A stretch of DNA of 5,497 bases from an uncultured Mycoplasmataceae bacterium (GTDB taxonomy: Bacteria > Bacillota_I > Bacilli_A > Mycoplasmatales > Mycoplasmoidaceae), in contig CASEQO010000151.1 of the NCBI GenBank assembly GCA_949290035.1, positions 1-5,497 on the forward strand, read 5' to 3'. Under the pieces are notes generated by a model, which saw nothing but the letters and a program-made list of their open reading frames with translations, ran no database searches and was not told the DNA's origin. Below, piece after piece: positions 1-5,391 of this stretch; the stretch's first letter is position 1, and each line of letters starts with the position of its first letter. The translations under genes and the position numbers were made by a program.

Positions 1-6
1 AGGATT

Positions 7-33
7 ACAAAATGCCCTAGAAGGACATTTTGT
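7..33 (+). terminator. Probable terminator hairpin of an upstream gene outside the window
   Basis: ACAAAATG (7-14) pairs perfectly with CATTTTGT (26-33). Beyond a C-A mismatch, two further C-G pairs close a small TAGAA loop. The T tract after it is short (TTT, then AT-rich), so termination may be weak or shared with the second hairpin immediately downstream. The gene it would serve lies left of the window, so its identity and direction are unknown. Confidence 0.5.
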
Positions 34-66
34 TTAATAATTAATAAGTATTCATTAATTATTAAA
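33..66. repeat. Perfect 13-bp AT-only inverted repeat, possible second terminator
   Basis: TTTAATAATTAAT (33-45) is the exact reverse complement of ATTAATTATTAAA (54-66), with an 8-nt spacer between them. A run of T follows at 70-74. It directly abuts the hairpin at 7-33, so the two may act as a tandem terminator. It could instead be a binding site upstream of the promoter at 96-101. All stem pairs are A-T, so stability as RNA is modest. Confidence 0.5.
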
Positions 67-95
67 ATGTTTTTATATATTGAAAAAAATTATAT

Positions 96-101
96 TATAA
101 T
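96..101 (+). promoter_or_regulatory. Probable -10 box for the 131-1108 gene
   Basis: A perfect TATAAT lies 29 nt before the ATG at 131. No convincing -35 box sits 16-18 nt upstream, and TTGAAA at 80-85 is too close (10 nt). Reliance on the -10 box alone is common in mycoplasmas. Transcription would start near 107-109. Chance TATAAT is frequent in such AT-rich DNA, so this rests mainly on its position. Confidence 0.5.
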
Positions 102-130
102 TTAATATATTATGTTTAAAAGAGCAAAAT

Positions 131-1108
131 ATGGCAACAGTTAATAAATCTACAAGAACTGAACAAACATCTTTTAAAAAAATTCCAAAAACAAATTTAT
201 TTACAGATTATTCAGTTCCTACAACTAAAATTGAACATACACATACTTATAATACTGAAAAAAGTAAAAGTGTAGCTCCTCCTCAACCACAACCAGCGCA
301 AATTATTCAACAACCAGCTCCACAACCAATTGTTGAGAAAGTTATTGAAAAAGAAAGTTCATCTAATGATTTAATGCCAATTTTATTAATGTCTTTATTA
401 AGTAATAATAGCAATAATGATGTTGGAGCATATGCTGCACCAATACCATATCCAGTTTATCAACCTGCACCTCAATATCAACCACCACCTCAAATTCAAC
501 AAGTTCCTGCGCCACAACCAATTCAAGTTCAATCAGATGATTGTAAAAATTGTGCATCATTACCTTATGACATTCCTTATATAAAGGAAAAACTTGAAGA
601 ACTTAAGAAAATGATTTCTGAATTTAAACCTGTTGTTCATGTTGATAAAGAAGGTAATATAGCTTATGATGGTTCAGAATTAAGAAAATTAGTTGAAAAA
701 AGATTTGATGAAAATTGAGATAAATTATTAGAAATTGAAGCAAGATTAATAAAACTTCAAAATGAACATTATGATATCAATAATTTACTTGATTCACAAG
801 AACAAGTTGTTGAAGAAGTAGTTCAGCAAGATGATGGTCAAGATGATGAATATGAAGAAATTATAGAAACAACTACAACTAATGATCCAGGTTATGTTGA
901 CAATAATGAATATTATGAAAAAACTATTACTACAACAGATAACCAAGGGTATGTAAATAATCAACAAGGATATGTTGAACAAACATATCAAGAACCAACT
1001 CCGCAACAACCAGTTGTAAATCAAAATATTGAAGTTAAAGATTATCATATGAATAAAGATAATTACAAACGTTTTATGAACACTCTTAGAAGTGATGTTA
1101 AAAAATAG
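131..1108 (+). CDS. Uncharacterised Pro/Gln-rich, coiled-coil, acidic protein (325 aa)
   Basis: I do not recognise this protein. The ATG at 131 follows AAAAGAG (118-124) at a 6-nt spacing. TGA at 716-718 is read as Trp196 and the stop is TAG at 1106-1108. Visible regions: a polar, basic start (1-45) without a signal peptide; Pro/Gln-rich segments (about 50-67 and 104-133) sharing the motif PAPQPI; a short Met/Leu-rich hydrophobic patch (81-90), too short to span a membrane; a CKNC pair at 138-141; probable coiled coil at about 150-164 and 184-232; an acidic region (about 228-247); three GYV motifs (254-256, 273-275, 280-282) within an imperfect duplication; and a basic end (about 303-325). 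The architecture recalls Pro-rich cytoskeletal or attachment-organelle proteins of mycoplasmas, but that is composition only. It appears to be a single-gene transcript, with its own promoter and terminator. Confidence 0.85.
880..984 (+). repeat. Imperfect internal duplication around GYV motifs in the unknown protein
   Basis: Two stretches of about 18 residues resemble each other: one begins EEIIETTTT and runs through DPGYVDNN (about 242-259), the other begins EKTITTT and runs through NQGYVNNQQ (about 263-279). A third QGYV follows at 279-282. The nucleotide copies have diverged, so this is an old or loosely kept repeat rather than a recent tandem array. Confidence 0.5.
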
Positions 1109-1130
1109 TATCTATTTAGATACTATTTTT
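1101..1130. terminator. Bidirectional hairpin terminator overlapping the unknown gene's stop codon
   Basis: AATAGTATCT (1104-1113) pairs with AGATACTATT (1118-1127) across a 4-nt ATTT loop. The flanking A run (1101-1103) and T run (1128-1130) extend the pairing to 13 bp. The TAG stop at 1106-1108 is inside the left arm. Having A and T runs on both sides, it can end the plus-strand gene and also act as a backstop for the minus-strand SRP RNA, which converges on it. Confidence 0.85.
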
Positions 1131-1159
1131 ATATTGTGTACATAGTTATAGAAAATAAA

Positions 1160-1241
1160 AAGTGACATTACACATTAATGCTAAGCTTAGTGCTGCTTGA
1201 TTTCTCACCTGACACGATTCACCGCATTAATTGCAATGTCA
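1160..1241 (-). ncRNA. ffs: Signal recognition particle RNA, small bacterial (4.5S/scRNA) type
   Basis: Read on the minus strand, the centre contains GTCAGGTGAGAAATCAAGCA followed by GCAC. This is the SRP domain IV signature: a GTCAGG side, a TGA/TCA stem capped by a GAAA (GNRA) tetraloop, and an AGCAGC side, which together bind the Ffh M domain. The ends pair: plus-strand TGACATT (1163-1169) with AATGTCA (1235-1241), then ATTAATGC (1174-1181) with GCATTAAT (1224-1231), giving the expected single rod. The length of about 82 nt suits the short mycoplasma form without an Alu domain. The RNA joins Ffh to deliver nascent membrane and secreted proteins to FtsY. A T-rich run on the minus strand (complement of 1152-1161) directly after the helix suggests it terminates itself. 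The exact ends may be off by a few nucleotides. Confidence 0.93.
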
Positions 1242-1375
1242 TATATATTATACAAAAATTTATAAAATATGTGTAGTAATATATTGTGAAATTTAAGTAA
1301 AAAATGTAACATTTTTATCTTTGCAATAAATATTTGGTTAAAAACTATTTATTTTAAAAAATGACTATTTTATAG
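1242..1375. other. Divergent intergenic spacer between the SRP RNA and the S10 operon
   Basis: This AT-rich stretch separates two promoters that point away from each other. I see no gene in it. The only clear structure is a short palindrome, AAAAATG (1300-1306) and CATTTTT (1310-1316) around TAA. It has no GC-rich stem and could be a weak hairpin, an operator or chance. Confidence 0.5.
1247..1252 (-). promoter_or_regulatory. -10 box of the SRP RNA promoter
   Basis: On the minus strand this is a perfect TATAAT. Seven nucleotides downstream lies G1240, at the foot of the SRP RNA helix, so the box fits the start predicted independently from RNA pairing. A weak -35 candidate (TACACA) sits 17 nt upstream, at plus-strand 1270-1275. 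Confidence 0.7.
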
Positions 1376-1381
1376 TATAAT
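1376..1381 (+). promoter_or_regulatory. Probable -10 box of the S10 operon promoter
   Basis: A perfect TATAAT lies 106 nt before the rpsJ start codon. No good -35 box is present at the usual distance. A start near G1387-G1388 would give a leader of about 100 nt. It is the best -10 match I see between the SRP RNA promoter and rpsJ. Confidence 0.6.
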
Positions 1382-1387
1382 TTATAG

Positions 1388-1487
1388 GTATATTTTTAAA
1401 AGATTGCTGATACACCAAAAGGAGTTGTCAATATCAGGTAACTTTTATAAAATATTAAAAATATTAATTACATATTAGGAGACAACC
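1388..1487 (+). promoter_or_regulatory. S10 operon 5' leader with possible RBS-sequestering structure
   Basis: The rpsJ Shine-Dalgarno AGGAG (1477-1481) is 6 nt from the ATG. GACAAC (1481-1486), which fills the gap between it and the start codon, is exactly complementary to GTTGTC (1424-1429) upstream. That upstream copy lies in the 19-nt loop of a possible 6-bp hairpin, CTGATA (1407-1412) with TATCAG (1432-1437). Pairing of the loop with the RBS region would form a pseudoknot-like switch. Ribosomal operons are often self-regulated through their leaders, but I do not recognise a known leader family, and short AT-rich complementarity can be chance. Confidence 0.4.
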
Positions 1488-1793
1488 ATGAAAAGTGAAT
1501 TAAGAATTAAATTATATTCTTATGATCACAGACTGTTAGATGATACAGTTAAAAGAATAATAAAAATAACAGAAGAAATTGGTGTTGGAATAAAAGGACC
1601 AATTCCTCTTCCTACAAAAAAAGAAGTATTCACAATTTGTAGATCACCACATGTAAATAAACCTTCAAGAGAACAGTTTGAAAGAAGAACGCATAAAAGA
1701 TTACTAATTATTGAAGGAAATAATGCTGAAGTTATTAAGAAATTAAAATCTATTAACTTAGCTAGTGGGATTGAAATCAAAATATCATTATAA
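1488..1793 (+). CDS. rpsJ: 30S ribosomal protein S10 (101 aa)
   Basis: S10 is a head protein of the small subunit; in other bacteria it also acts with NusB in antitermination. The sequence carries family hallmarks: the [13 protein letters not shown] start (about 6-18), [14 protein letters not shown] (about 37-50) and the highly conserved [19 protein letters not shown] (about 53-71). Its 101 aa match the normal bacterial length of about 100-105. The ATG at 1488 is supported by AGGAG at 1477-1481 and by the alignment to the usual N terminus. It is first in the operon, with rplC starting 27 nt after its TAA stop. There are no Trp codons and nothing abnormal in the product; the unusual part is its leader. 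Confidence 0.98.
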   Translation: MKSELRIKLYSYDHRLLDDTVKRIIKITEEIGVGIKGPIPLPTKKEVFTICRSPHVNKPSREQFERRTHKRLLIIEGNNAEVIKKLKSINLASGIEIKISL

Positions 1794-1820
1794 TTGTTAA
1801 ATTAATAAATAGGAATTATT

Positions 1821-2765
1821 ATGAAAAAAATATTAGGTCAAAAAATTGGAATGATTTCTTCATTTCAAAAGAATGGTAAATTAATCCCAGTTACAATAAT
1901 TAGTGCAGAACCAAATGTTGTTATTGAAGTAAAAGAAAAAGCTAAACATGGATATGACGCTACAAAAATTGGATATTTAAAAGTACAAGAAAAATCTTTA
2001 AATAAATCTGAAATTGGAATTTATAAAAAAGCAAAAGTAGAGCCAAGAAAACATATGAAAGAATTTAGAGATGTTAGTGGTTACCAAGTAGGTAATGAAA
2101 TTAATGTTTCTGAATTTAAAGTTGGAGACCATGTAGATGTTCAAGCATATACAAAAGGACACGGTTTTACAGGTGCAATTAAACGTTGAAATTTTAAAAT
2201 AGGTCCTATGTCTCATGGGGCAGGGTTCCCTCATAGATATCAAGGTTCAATTTCATTTGGTCGTGGTGGTAGCCAAGGTCAACGTGTAATGAAAGGTAAA
2301 AAAATGTCTGGACATTACGGTGTTGAATTAGTTACAATTGCAAACCTTGAAATTGTAGATGTTGATTTAGAAAAGAATTTAATTTTAATTAAAGGTTCTG
2401 TTCCAGGCCCTAAAAATGCATTAGTTTTAATTTCAACAACTAAGAAAGTTAAAAAATTTGAACCAGCTATTGAATTAGTTAATAATTCAGTAAAATCAAC
2501 TGAATCAGATAAAAACGTAGAAGTTCAAGAAGAAGTTGTTAATGATGTTGTTGTAGAAGAACAAGTAAATAATGTGGAACAAGTTCAAGAACAAGTGGTT
2601 GAACAACCAGTTGAACAATCACCTGAACAAGTAACAGAACAAACTAATCAAGTAGAAGAAGTTAATGTTGAACCTTCTAAAGAAGAAAATAATGAAGAAA
2701 CTACTTCAAATGAAACTAATAATGAATCTTCAACAGAAGAGAATAAAGAAGAATCAAATCAATAG
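1821..2765 (+). CDS. rplC: 50S ribosomal protein L3 with long acidic C-terminal tail (314 aa)
   Basis: L3 is an early-assembly 23S rRNA binding protein reaching towards the peptidyl transferase centre. The start [11 protein letters not shown] is typical, and AGGAA (1811-1815) supports the ATG. TGA at 2187-2189 is Trp123 in the conserved [11 protein letters not shown] segment; stopping there would cut L3 in half. [15 protein letters not shown] (130-144), [10 protein letters not shown] (159-168) and [10 protein letters not shown] (191-200) complete the core, which ends near residue 215. The remaining roughly 95 residues have no counterpart in ordinary L3 of about 210 aa. They are rich in Glu, Gln, Val, Asn, Ser and Thr, very acidic, and probably disordered. 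Residues 252-275 are six four-residue units of the form xEQx. The tail is in frame and ends at TAG (2763-2765), which overlaps the rplD Shine-Dalgarno. Its role is unknown. Confidence 0.97.
2574..2645 (+). repeat. Six degenerate 12-bp tandem units in the L3 tail
   Basis: Six consecutive units of the form NNN GAA CAA NNN encode [20 protein letters not shown] and TEQT. GAACAA is exact in all six, while the outer codons vary. The unit is a multiple of three, so gain or loss of units would keep the frame and change only tail length. Confidence 0.85.
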
Positions 2766-2774
2766 GAGTTTAAT

Positions 2775-3407
2775 ATGTCAAAGTTAAAATTAATTGATAT
2801 AAACGGAAACATAAGTGAAGTAGATTTTAAAAATACATCATTATTAGAAAAGAAACCAAATAAACAAGCAATGTTTGATTCTGTTTTAGCAGAAAATGCA
2901 GGTGATAGACAAGGTACTCATAAAACTAAAACTAAAGCTGAAGTTAGAGGTGGGGGAAGAAAACCTTGAAGACAAAAACATACAGGTAGAGCAAGACAGG
3001 GTTCTAATAGATCTCCACAATGAGTTGGTGGTGGTACAGTTTTTGGACCAACTCCAGAAAAAAATTATTCAATTAAGTTAAATAAAAAAATTAGAAAATT
3101 AGCATTTAGATCAGCATTCACAATTAAATTTAATGAAGAAAATGTAATGCTAATGAAAAAAGATACTAAATTAGACAAACCATCTACTAAATCAATTGTT
3201 AATATGGTTAAAAAAGCTAAATTAGAAAATACAAGTATATTATTTGTATTAAATGATGAAGGTGATAACATTATTAAATCATGTAATAATGTTCAATTAT
3301 TTGAAGCTAAAAAATGAAACCAATTATCAGTAAGAGATATGTTAAAGTACAAAAAAGTTATTTTTCAAGAAGATATCATGAGTAAATTAGAGGAGGCTTT
3401 TGCATAA
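2775..3407 (+). CDS. rplD: 50S ribosomal protein L4 (210 aa)
   Basis: L4 binds 23S rRNA and its long loop lines the nascent-peptide tunnel; in E. coli it also represses the S10 operon through the leader. The gene is full length only with three TGA codons read as Trp: 65 (2967-2969), 83 (3021-3023) and 181 (3315-3317). The diagnostic loop reads GGGRKPWRQKHTGRARQGSN and continues through SPQWVGGGTVFGPTP (about residues 59-94). After it come the LNKKIRKLAFRSAF segment and a C-terminal Rossmann-like half. The length is normal for the family (about 205-210 aa). AGGAG at 2764-2768 lies 6 nt before the ATG and overlaps the rplC stop. The TAA stop is two nucleotides from the rplW start, which suggests coupled translation. 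Confidence 0.98.
3391..3396 (+). promoter_or_regulatory. rplW Shine-Dalgarno inside the end of rplD
   Basis: AGGAGG is a full-strength anti-16S match within the last codons of rplD. It is 13 nt from the ATG at 3410, longer than the 6-9 nt seen at most other starts here. Ribosomes ending at TAA 3405-3407 are already beside the ATG, so re-initiation may compensate for the long spacing. Confidence 0.7.
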
Positions 3408-3409
3408 TT

Positions 3410-3718
3410 ATGGATTTAACAAGAGTAATAATTAAGCCTTATAATACTGAAAAAACATATTTAATGACTTTAAATGAAGAAAAAAAATATGCTTTTATAG
3501 TTCATAAGGATGCAACAAAAGAATTAATATCAAAAGCATTCAACATTATTTATGGTATTAAACCTATAAAAGTAAATGTAATTAATAGAAAACCTACTTC
3601 AATTAGAACTGGTACAAGAGTTCCAGGTGTATCTAAATTTAAAAGAATAGCTTACATAACTTTACCAAAAGGTATGGATATAGTTACTGAAGAAGAACAA
3701 ACTTCTGAATCTAAATAA
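3410..3718 (+). CDS. rplW: 50S ribosomal protein L23 (102 aa)
   Basis: L23 sits at the peptide tunnel exit and is the docking site for trigger factor and SRP. The sequence has the usual start with VIIKPYNTEKTYL (about 6-18), the KYAFIVHKDATKELISKAFN segment (about 26-45), a GIKPIKVNVINRK strand (about 49-61) and a K/R-rich loop before the final strand IAYITLPKGMDI. The length of 102 aa is normal, with only a short acidic end (EEEQTSESK). The gap after rplD is 2 nt and the gap before rplB is 47 nt. The ATG is chosen because it gives the usual N terminus and because TAATTATG links it to the rplD stop. Confidence 0.97.
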   Translation: MDLTRVIIKPYNTEKTYLMTLNEEKKYAFIVHKDATKELISKAFNIIYGIKPIKVNVINRKPTSIRTGTRVPGVSKFKRIAYITLPKGMDIVTEEEQTSESK

Positions 3719-3765
3719 TAAAAATATATAGGCGATAAACTAAAATTAATTAGGAGAAAACAAAT

Positions 3766-4605
3766 ATGCCAACAAGAAAAATAGAAGCTAGAAGTAGTGG
3801 TAAAAGACAAACAGTTTTAATAGATTATAAAAAAGTATTAACTACTGATAGACCAGAAAAATCTCTTCTAGTAAAACTTAATAAAAATTCAGGTAGAAAC
3901 AATCAAGGTAAAATTACTGTTAGACACAAAGGTGGTGGAAACAAAAGATTTTATAGATTGATTGACTTTAAAAGAAATAAATATGATAAAGTTGCTACAG
4001 TAAAAACTATTGAGTATGATCCAAATAGAACATCATTTATTTCATTAGTTGTTTATGAAGATGGAGAAAAAAGATATATTATCACTCCAAAGGGATTAAC
4101 TGTAGGAAGTAAAATAATATCTAGTGAAAAACAAGTAGATATTCAAATAGGTAATGCAATGCCAATATCATTAATACCAGAAGGTACTTTCATTCATAAT
4201 ATTGAATTAATACATGGTAAAGGTGGTCAAATTGCAAGATCTGCAGGTACTGCTGCTCAAATTCTAGGTAAAGATGAAACAGGTGAATATACATTAGTTA
4301 AATTATCATCTGGAGAAGTTAGAAAAATCATGAACAATTGTTTAGCAACAATCGGTACAGTATCAAATGAAGATCACAACTTAGTAAATATTGGTAAAGC
4401 GGGTAGAAATAGACACAGAGGTGTAAGACCTACTGTTAGAGGTTCAGTTATGAACCCTAATGATCACCCACATGGTGGAGGGGAAGGTAGAACATCTATT
4501 GGTATGGATGCTCCAAGAACTCCATGAGGTAAAAGACATATGGGTGTTAAAACAAGAGATAAGAAGAAAGCTTCTAATGCATTAATTGTAAGAAGACGTA
4601 AATAG
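3766..4605 (+). CDS. rplB: 50S ribosomal protein L2 (279 aa)
   Basis: L2 is one of the most conserved ribosomal proteins; it helps join the subunits and supports peptidyl transferase centre structure. Visible marks: the [19 protein letters not shown] region (about 43-61); a central OB-like and SH3-like core with [20 protein letters not shown] (about 143-162); and the C-terminal [18 protein letters not shown] (about 225-242), which includes the conserved His stretch. TGA at 4525-4527 is Trp254 in the conserved RTPWGK motif. The basic end reads IVRRRK before TAG. The length fits the family (about 273-280 aa). AGGAG (3752-3756) is 9 nt from the ATG. I see no extension or defect. Confidence 0.98.
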
Positions 4606-4619
4606 AAAGGGAAAATAAT

Positions 4620-4886
4620 ATGTCAAGAAGTTCAAAAAAAGGTGCTTTTGTTGATAGTCATTTAATGAAAAAAGTAACTAATGCGAAAGCTAATGATTCA
4701 AAAAAACCTATTAAAACATGATCAAGAAGAAGTACTATTTTTCCTGAGTTTATAGGTCTAACTTTTGAAGTTCATAATGGAAAATCTTTTGTTTCAGTAT
4801 ACGTTACTGAAGATATGGTTGGACATAAATTAGGTGAATTTGCTCCAACTAGAACATATAAAGGTCATACAGGAAATAGAAAATAG
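4620..4886 (+). CDS. rpsS: 30S ribosomal protein S19 (88 aa)
   Basis: S19 sits in the head of the small subunit, works with S13 near the A-site tRNA and takes part in the B1 intersubunit contact. TGA at 4719-4721 is Trp34 in the conserved [15 protein letters not shown] motif, so simple standard-code ORF calling splits the gene. It also shows [11 protein letters not shown] (8-18), GHKLGEF (68-74) and TRTYKGHTG (77-85). The length of 88 aa is normal (about 88-93). AAGGGA (4607-4612) is 7 nt from the ATG. It starts 14 nt after rplB and is followed by rplV after 17 nt. Confidence 0.97.
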
Positions 4887-4903
4887 GGAAAGGGTAATAT
4901 AAT

Positions 4904-5389
4904 ATGAAAGCAAAAGCTATTCAAAGATATATTCATTCATCAGCACAAAAAGCTAAATTAGTTGTTGACCTTATTAGAAATAAACCTGTGATTGATGCAT
5001 TAAATATCTTAAAAAATACAAATAAAAAAATGGCTCCAATTGTTGAAAAATTATTAAATCAAGCAATTGCTAATGCAACTAATAATCATGCAATGGATGC
5101 TTCAAAATTATATGTATATCATATTGTTGCAAACCAAGCTCCTACATTAAAAAGAACTAATCCAAGAGCTAGAGGTTCAGCAGACTTATTAAAGAAAAGA
5201 TATTGTCATATTGAAATTATTTTGTCAGATGATCCAAATGAAAGACAAAATGATATTAAAAAACAAAAAGAAATAGTTAAAAAAAGAGCATTAAATAATA
5301 AAGGATATACAAAAAAACAAAAAAAAGAAAATACTAAAAAAATAGAAAAAAAAGCTAAAAAAATTAAAAAGGAAGTTAAAGGTAAATAA
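4904..5389 (+). CDS. rplV: 50S ribosomal protein L22 with lysine-rich C-terminal tail (161 aa)
   Basis: L22 touches all 23S rRNA domains; its beta-hairpin lines the peptide tunnel and its globular part is near the exit. Core marks: the SSAQKAKLVVDLIRNKPV start (about 12-29); KLLNQAIANATNNH (49-62); and the hairpin with TLKRTNPRARGSADLLKKR (81-99), followed by the final strand HIEIIL (102-107). The core ends near residue 112, the usual full length. About 49 more residues follow, of which 20 are Lys, with alternating Glu and Gln suggesting a helix. The tail is encoded by several runs of 7-8 A. AAAGGG (4889-4893) precedes the ATG by 10 nt. Such extensions at the tunnel exit are known in some mycoplasmas; the purpose of this one is not shown. 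Confidence 0.97.
   Translation: MKAKAIQRYIHSSAQKAKLVVDLIRNKPVIDALNILKNTNKKMAPIVEKLLNQAIANATNNHAMDASKLYVYHIVANQAPTLKRTNPRARGSADLLKKRYCHIEIILSDDPNERQNDIKKQKEIVKKRALNNKGYTKKQKKENTKKIEKKAKKIKKEVKGK
5311..5363 (+). repeat. Cluster of poly-A runs in the L22 tail
   Basis: Five runs of 7-8 adenines occur within 53 bp: 5311-5317, 5319-5326, 5336-5342, 5346-5353 and 5357-5363. They encode Lys-rich sequence. Such runs invite polymerase or ribosome slippage, and a shift would alter only the dispensable-looking tail. Confidence 0.8.
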
Positions 5390-5391
5390 TT

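Noticed and set aside
371..400. Possible membrane segment in the unknown protein (residues 81-90)
   Set aside because: The hydrophobic patch is only about 10 residues with polar sequence on both sides, too short to cross a membrane.
794..1048. Minus-strand open frame opposite the unknown gene
   Set aside because: It is rich in Ile/Phe/Leu, as expected from antisense of Asn/Glu/Lys codons, and lacks a good ribosome-binding site. The plus frame is continuous with UGA as Trp.
1300..1316. AAAAATG-TAA-CATTTTT palindrome as a terminator
   Set aside because: There is one G-C pair only, a 3-nt loop, and no gene ending nearby. It remains a possible weak operator or chance palindrome.
1401..1440. Riboswitch in the S10 leader
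   Set aside because: No known riboswitch core (preQ1, SAM, purine, THF) could be matched; only simple complementarity is visible.
2187..2189. Apparent nonsense mutation splitting L3 (similar TGA in L4, L2, S19 and S3)
   Set aside because: Each TGA falls at a conserved Trp position and the frame continues into the expected family sequence, so these are Trp codons and not pseudogenes.
2466..2765. L3 tail as a separate gene or a fusion to a recognised domain
   Set aside because: There is no in-frame start with a Shine-Dalgarno and no recognisable domain; the sequence is low complexity and continuous with L3.
2896..3081. Short plus-strand frame overlapping rplD in another phase
   Set aside because: It overlaps the conserved L4 loop in the wrong frame and has no family resemblance.
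3065..3271. Minus-strand open frame inside rplD
   Set aside because: It is a shadow of the L4 gene; the plus frame shows unmistakable L4 sequence.
3719..3765. Regulatory element in the 47-nt rplW-rplB gap
   Set aside because: Only the rplB Shine-Dalgarno stands out; there is no hairpin or -10 box of note.
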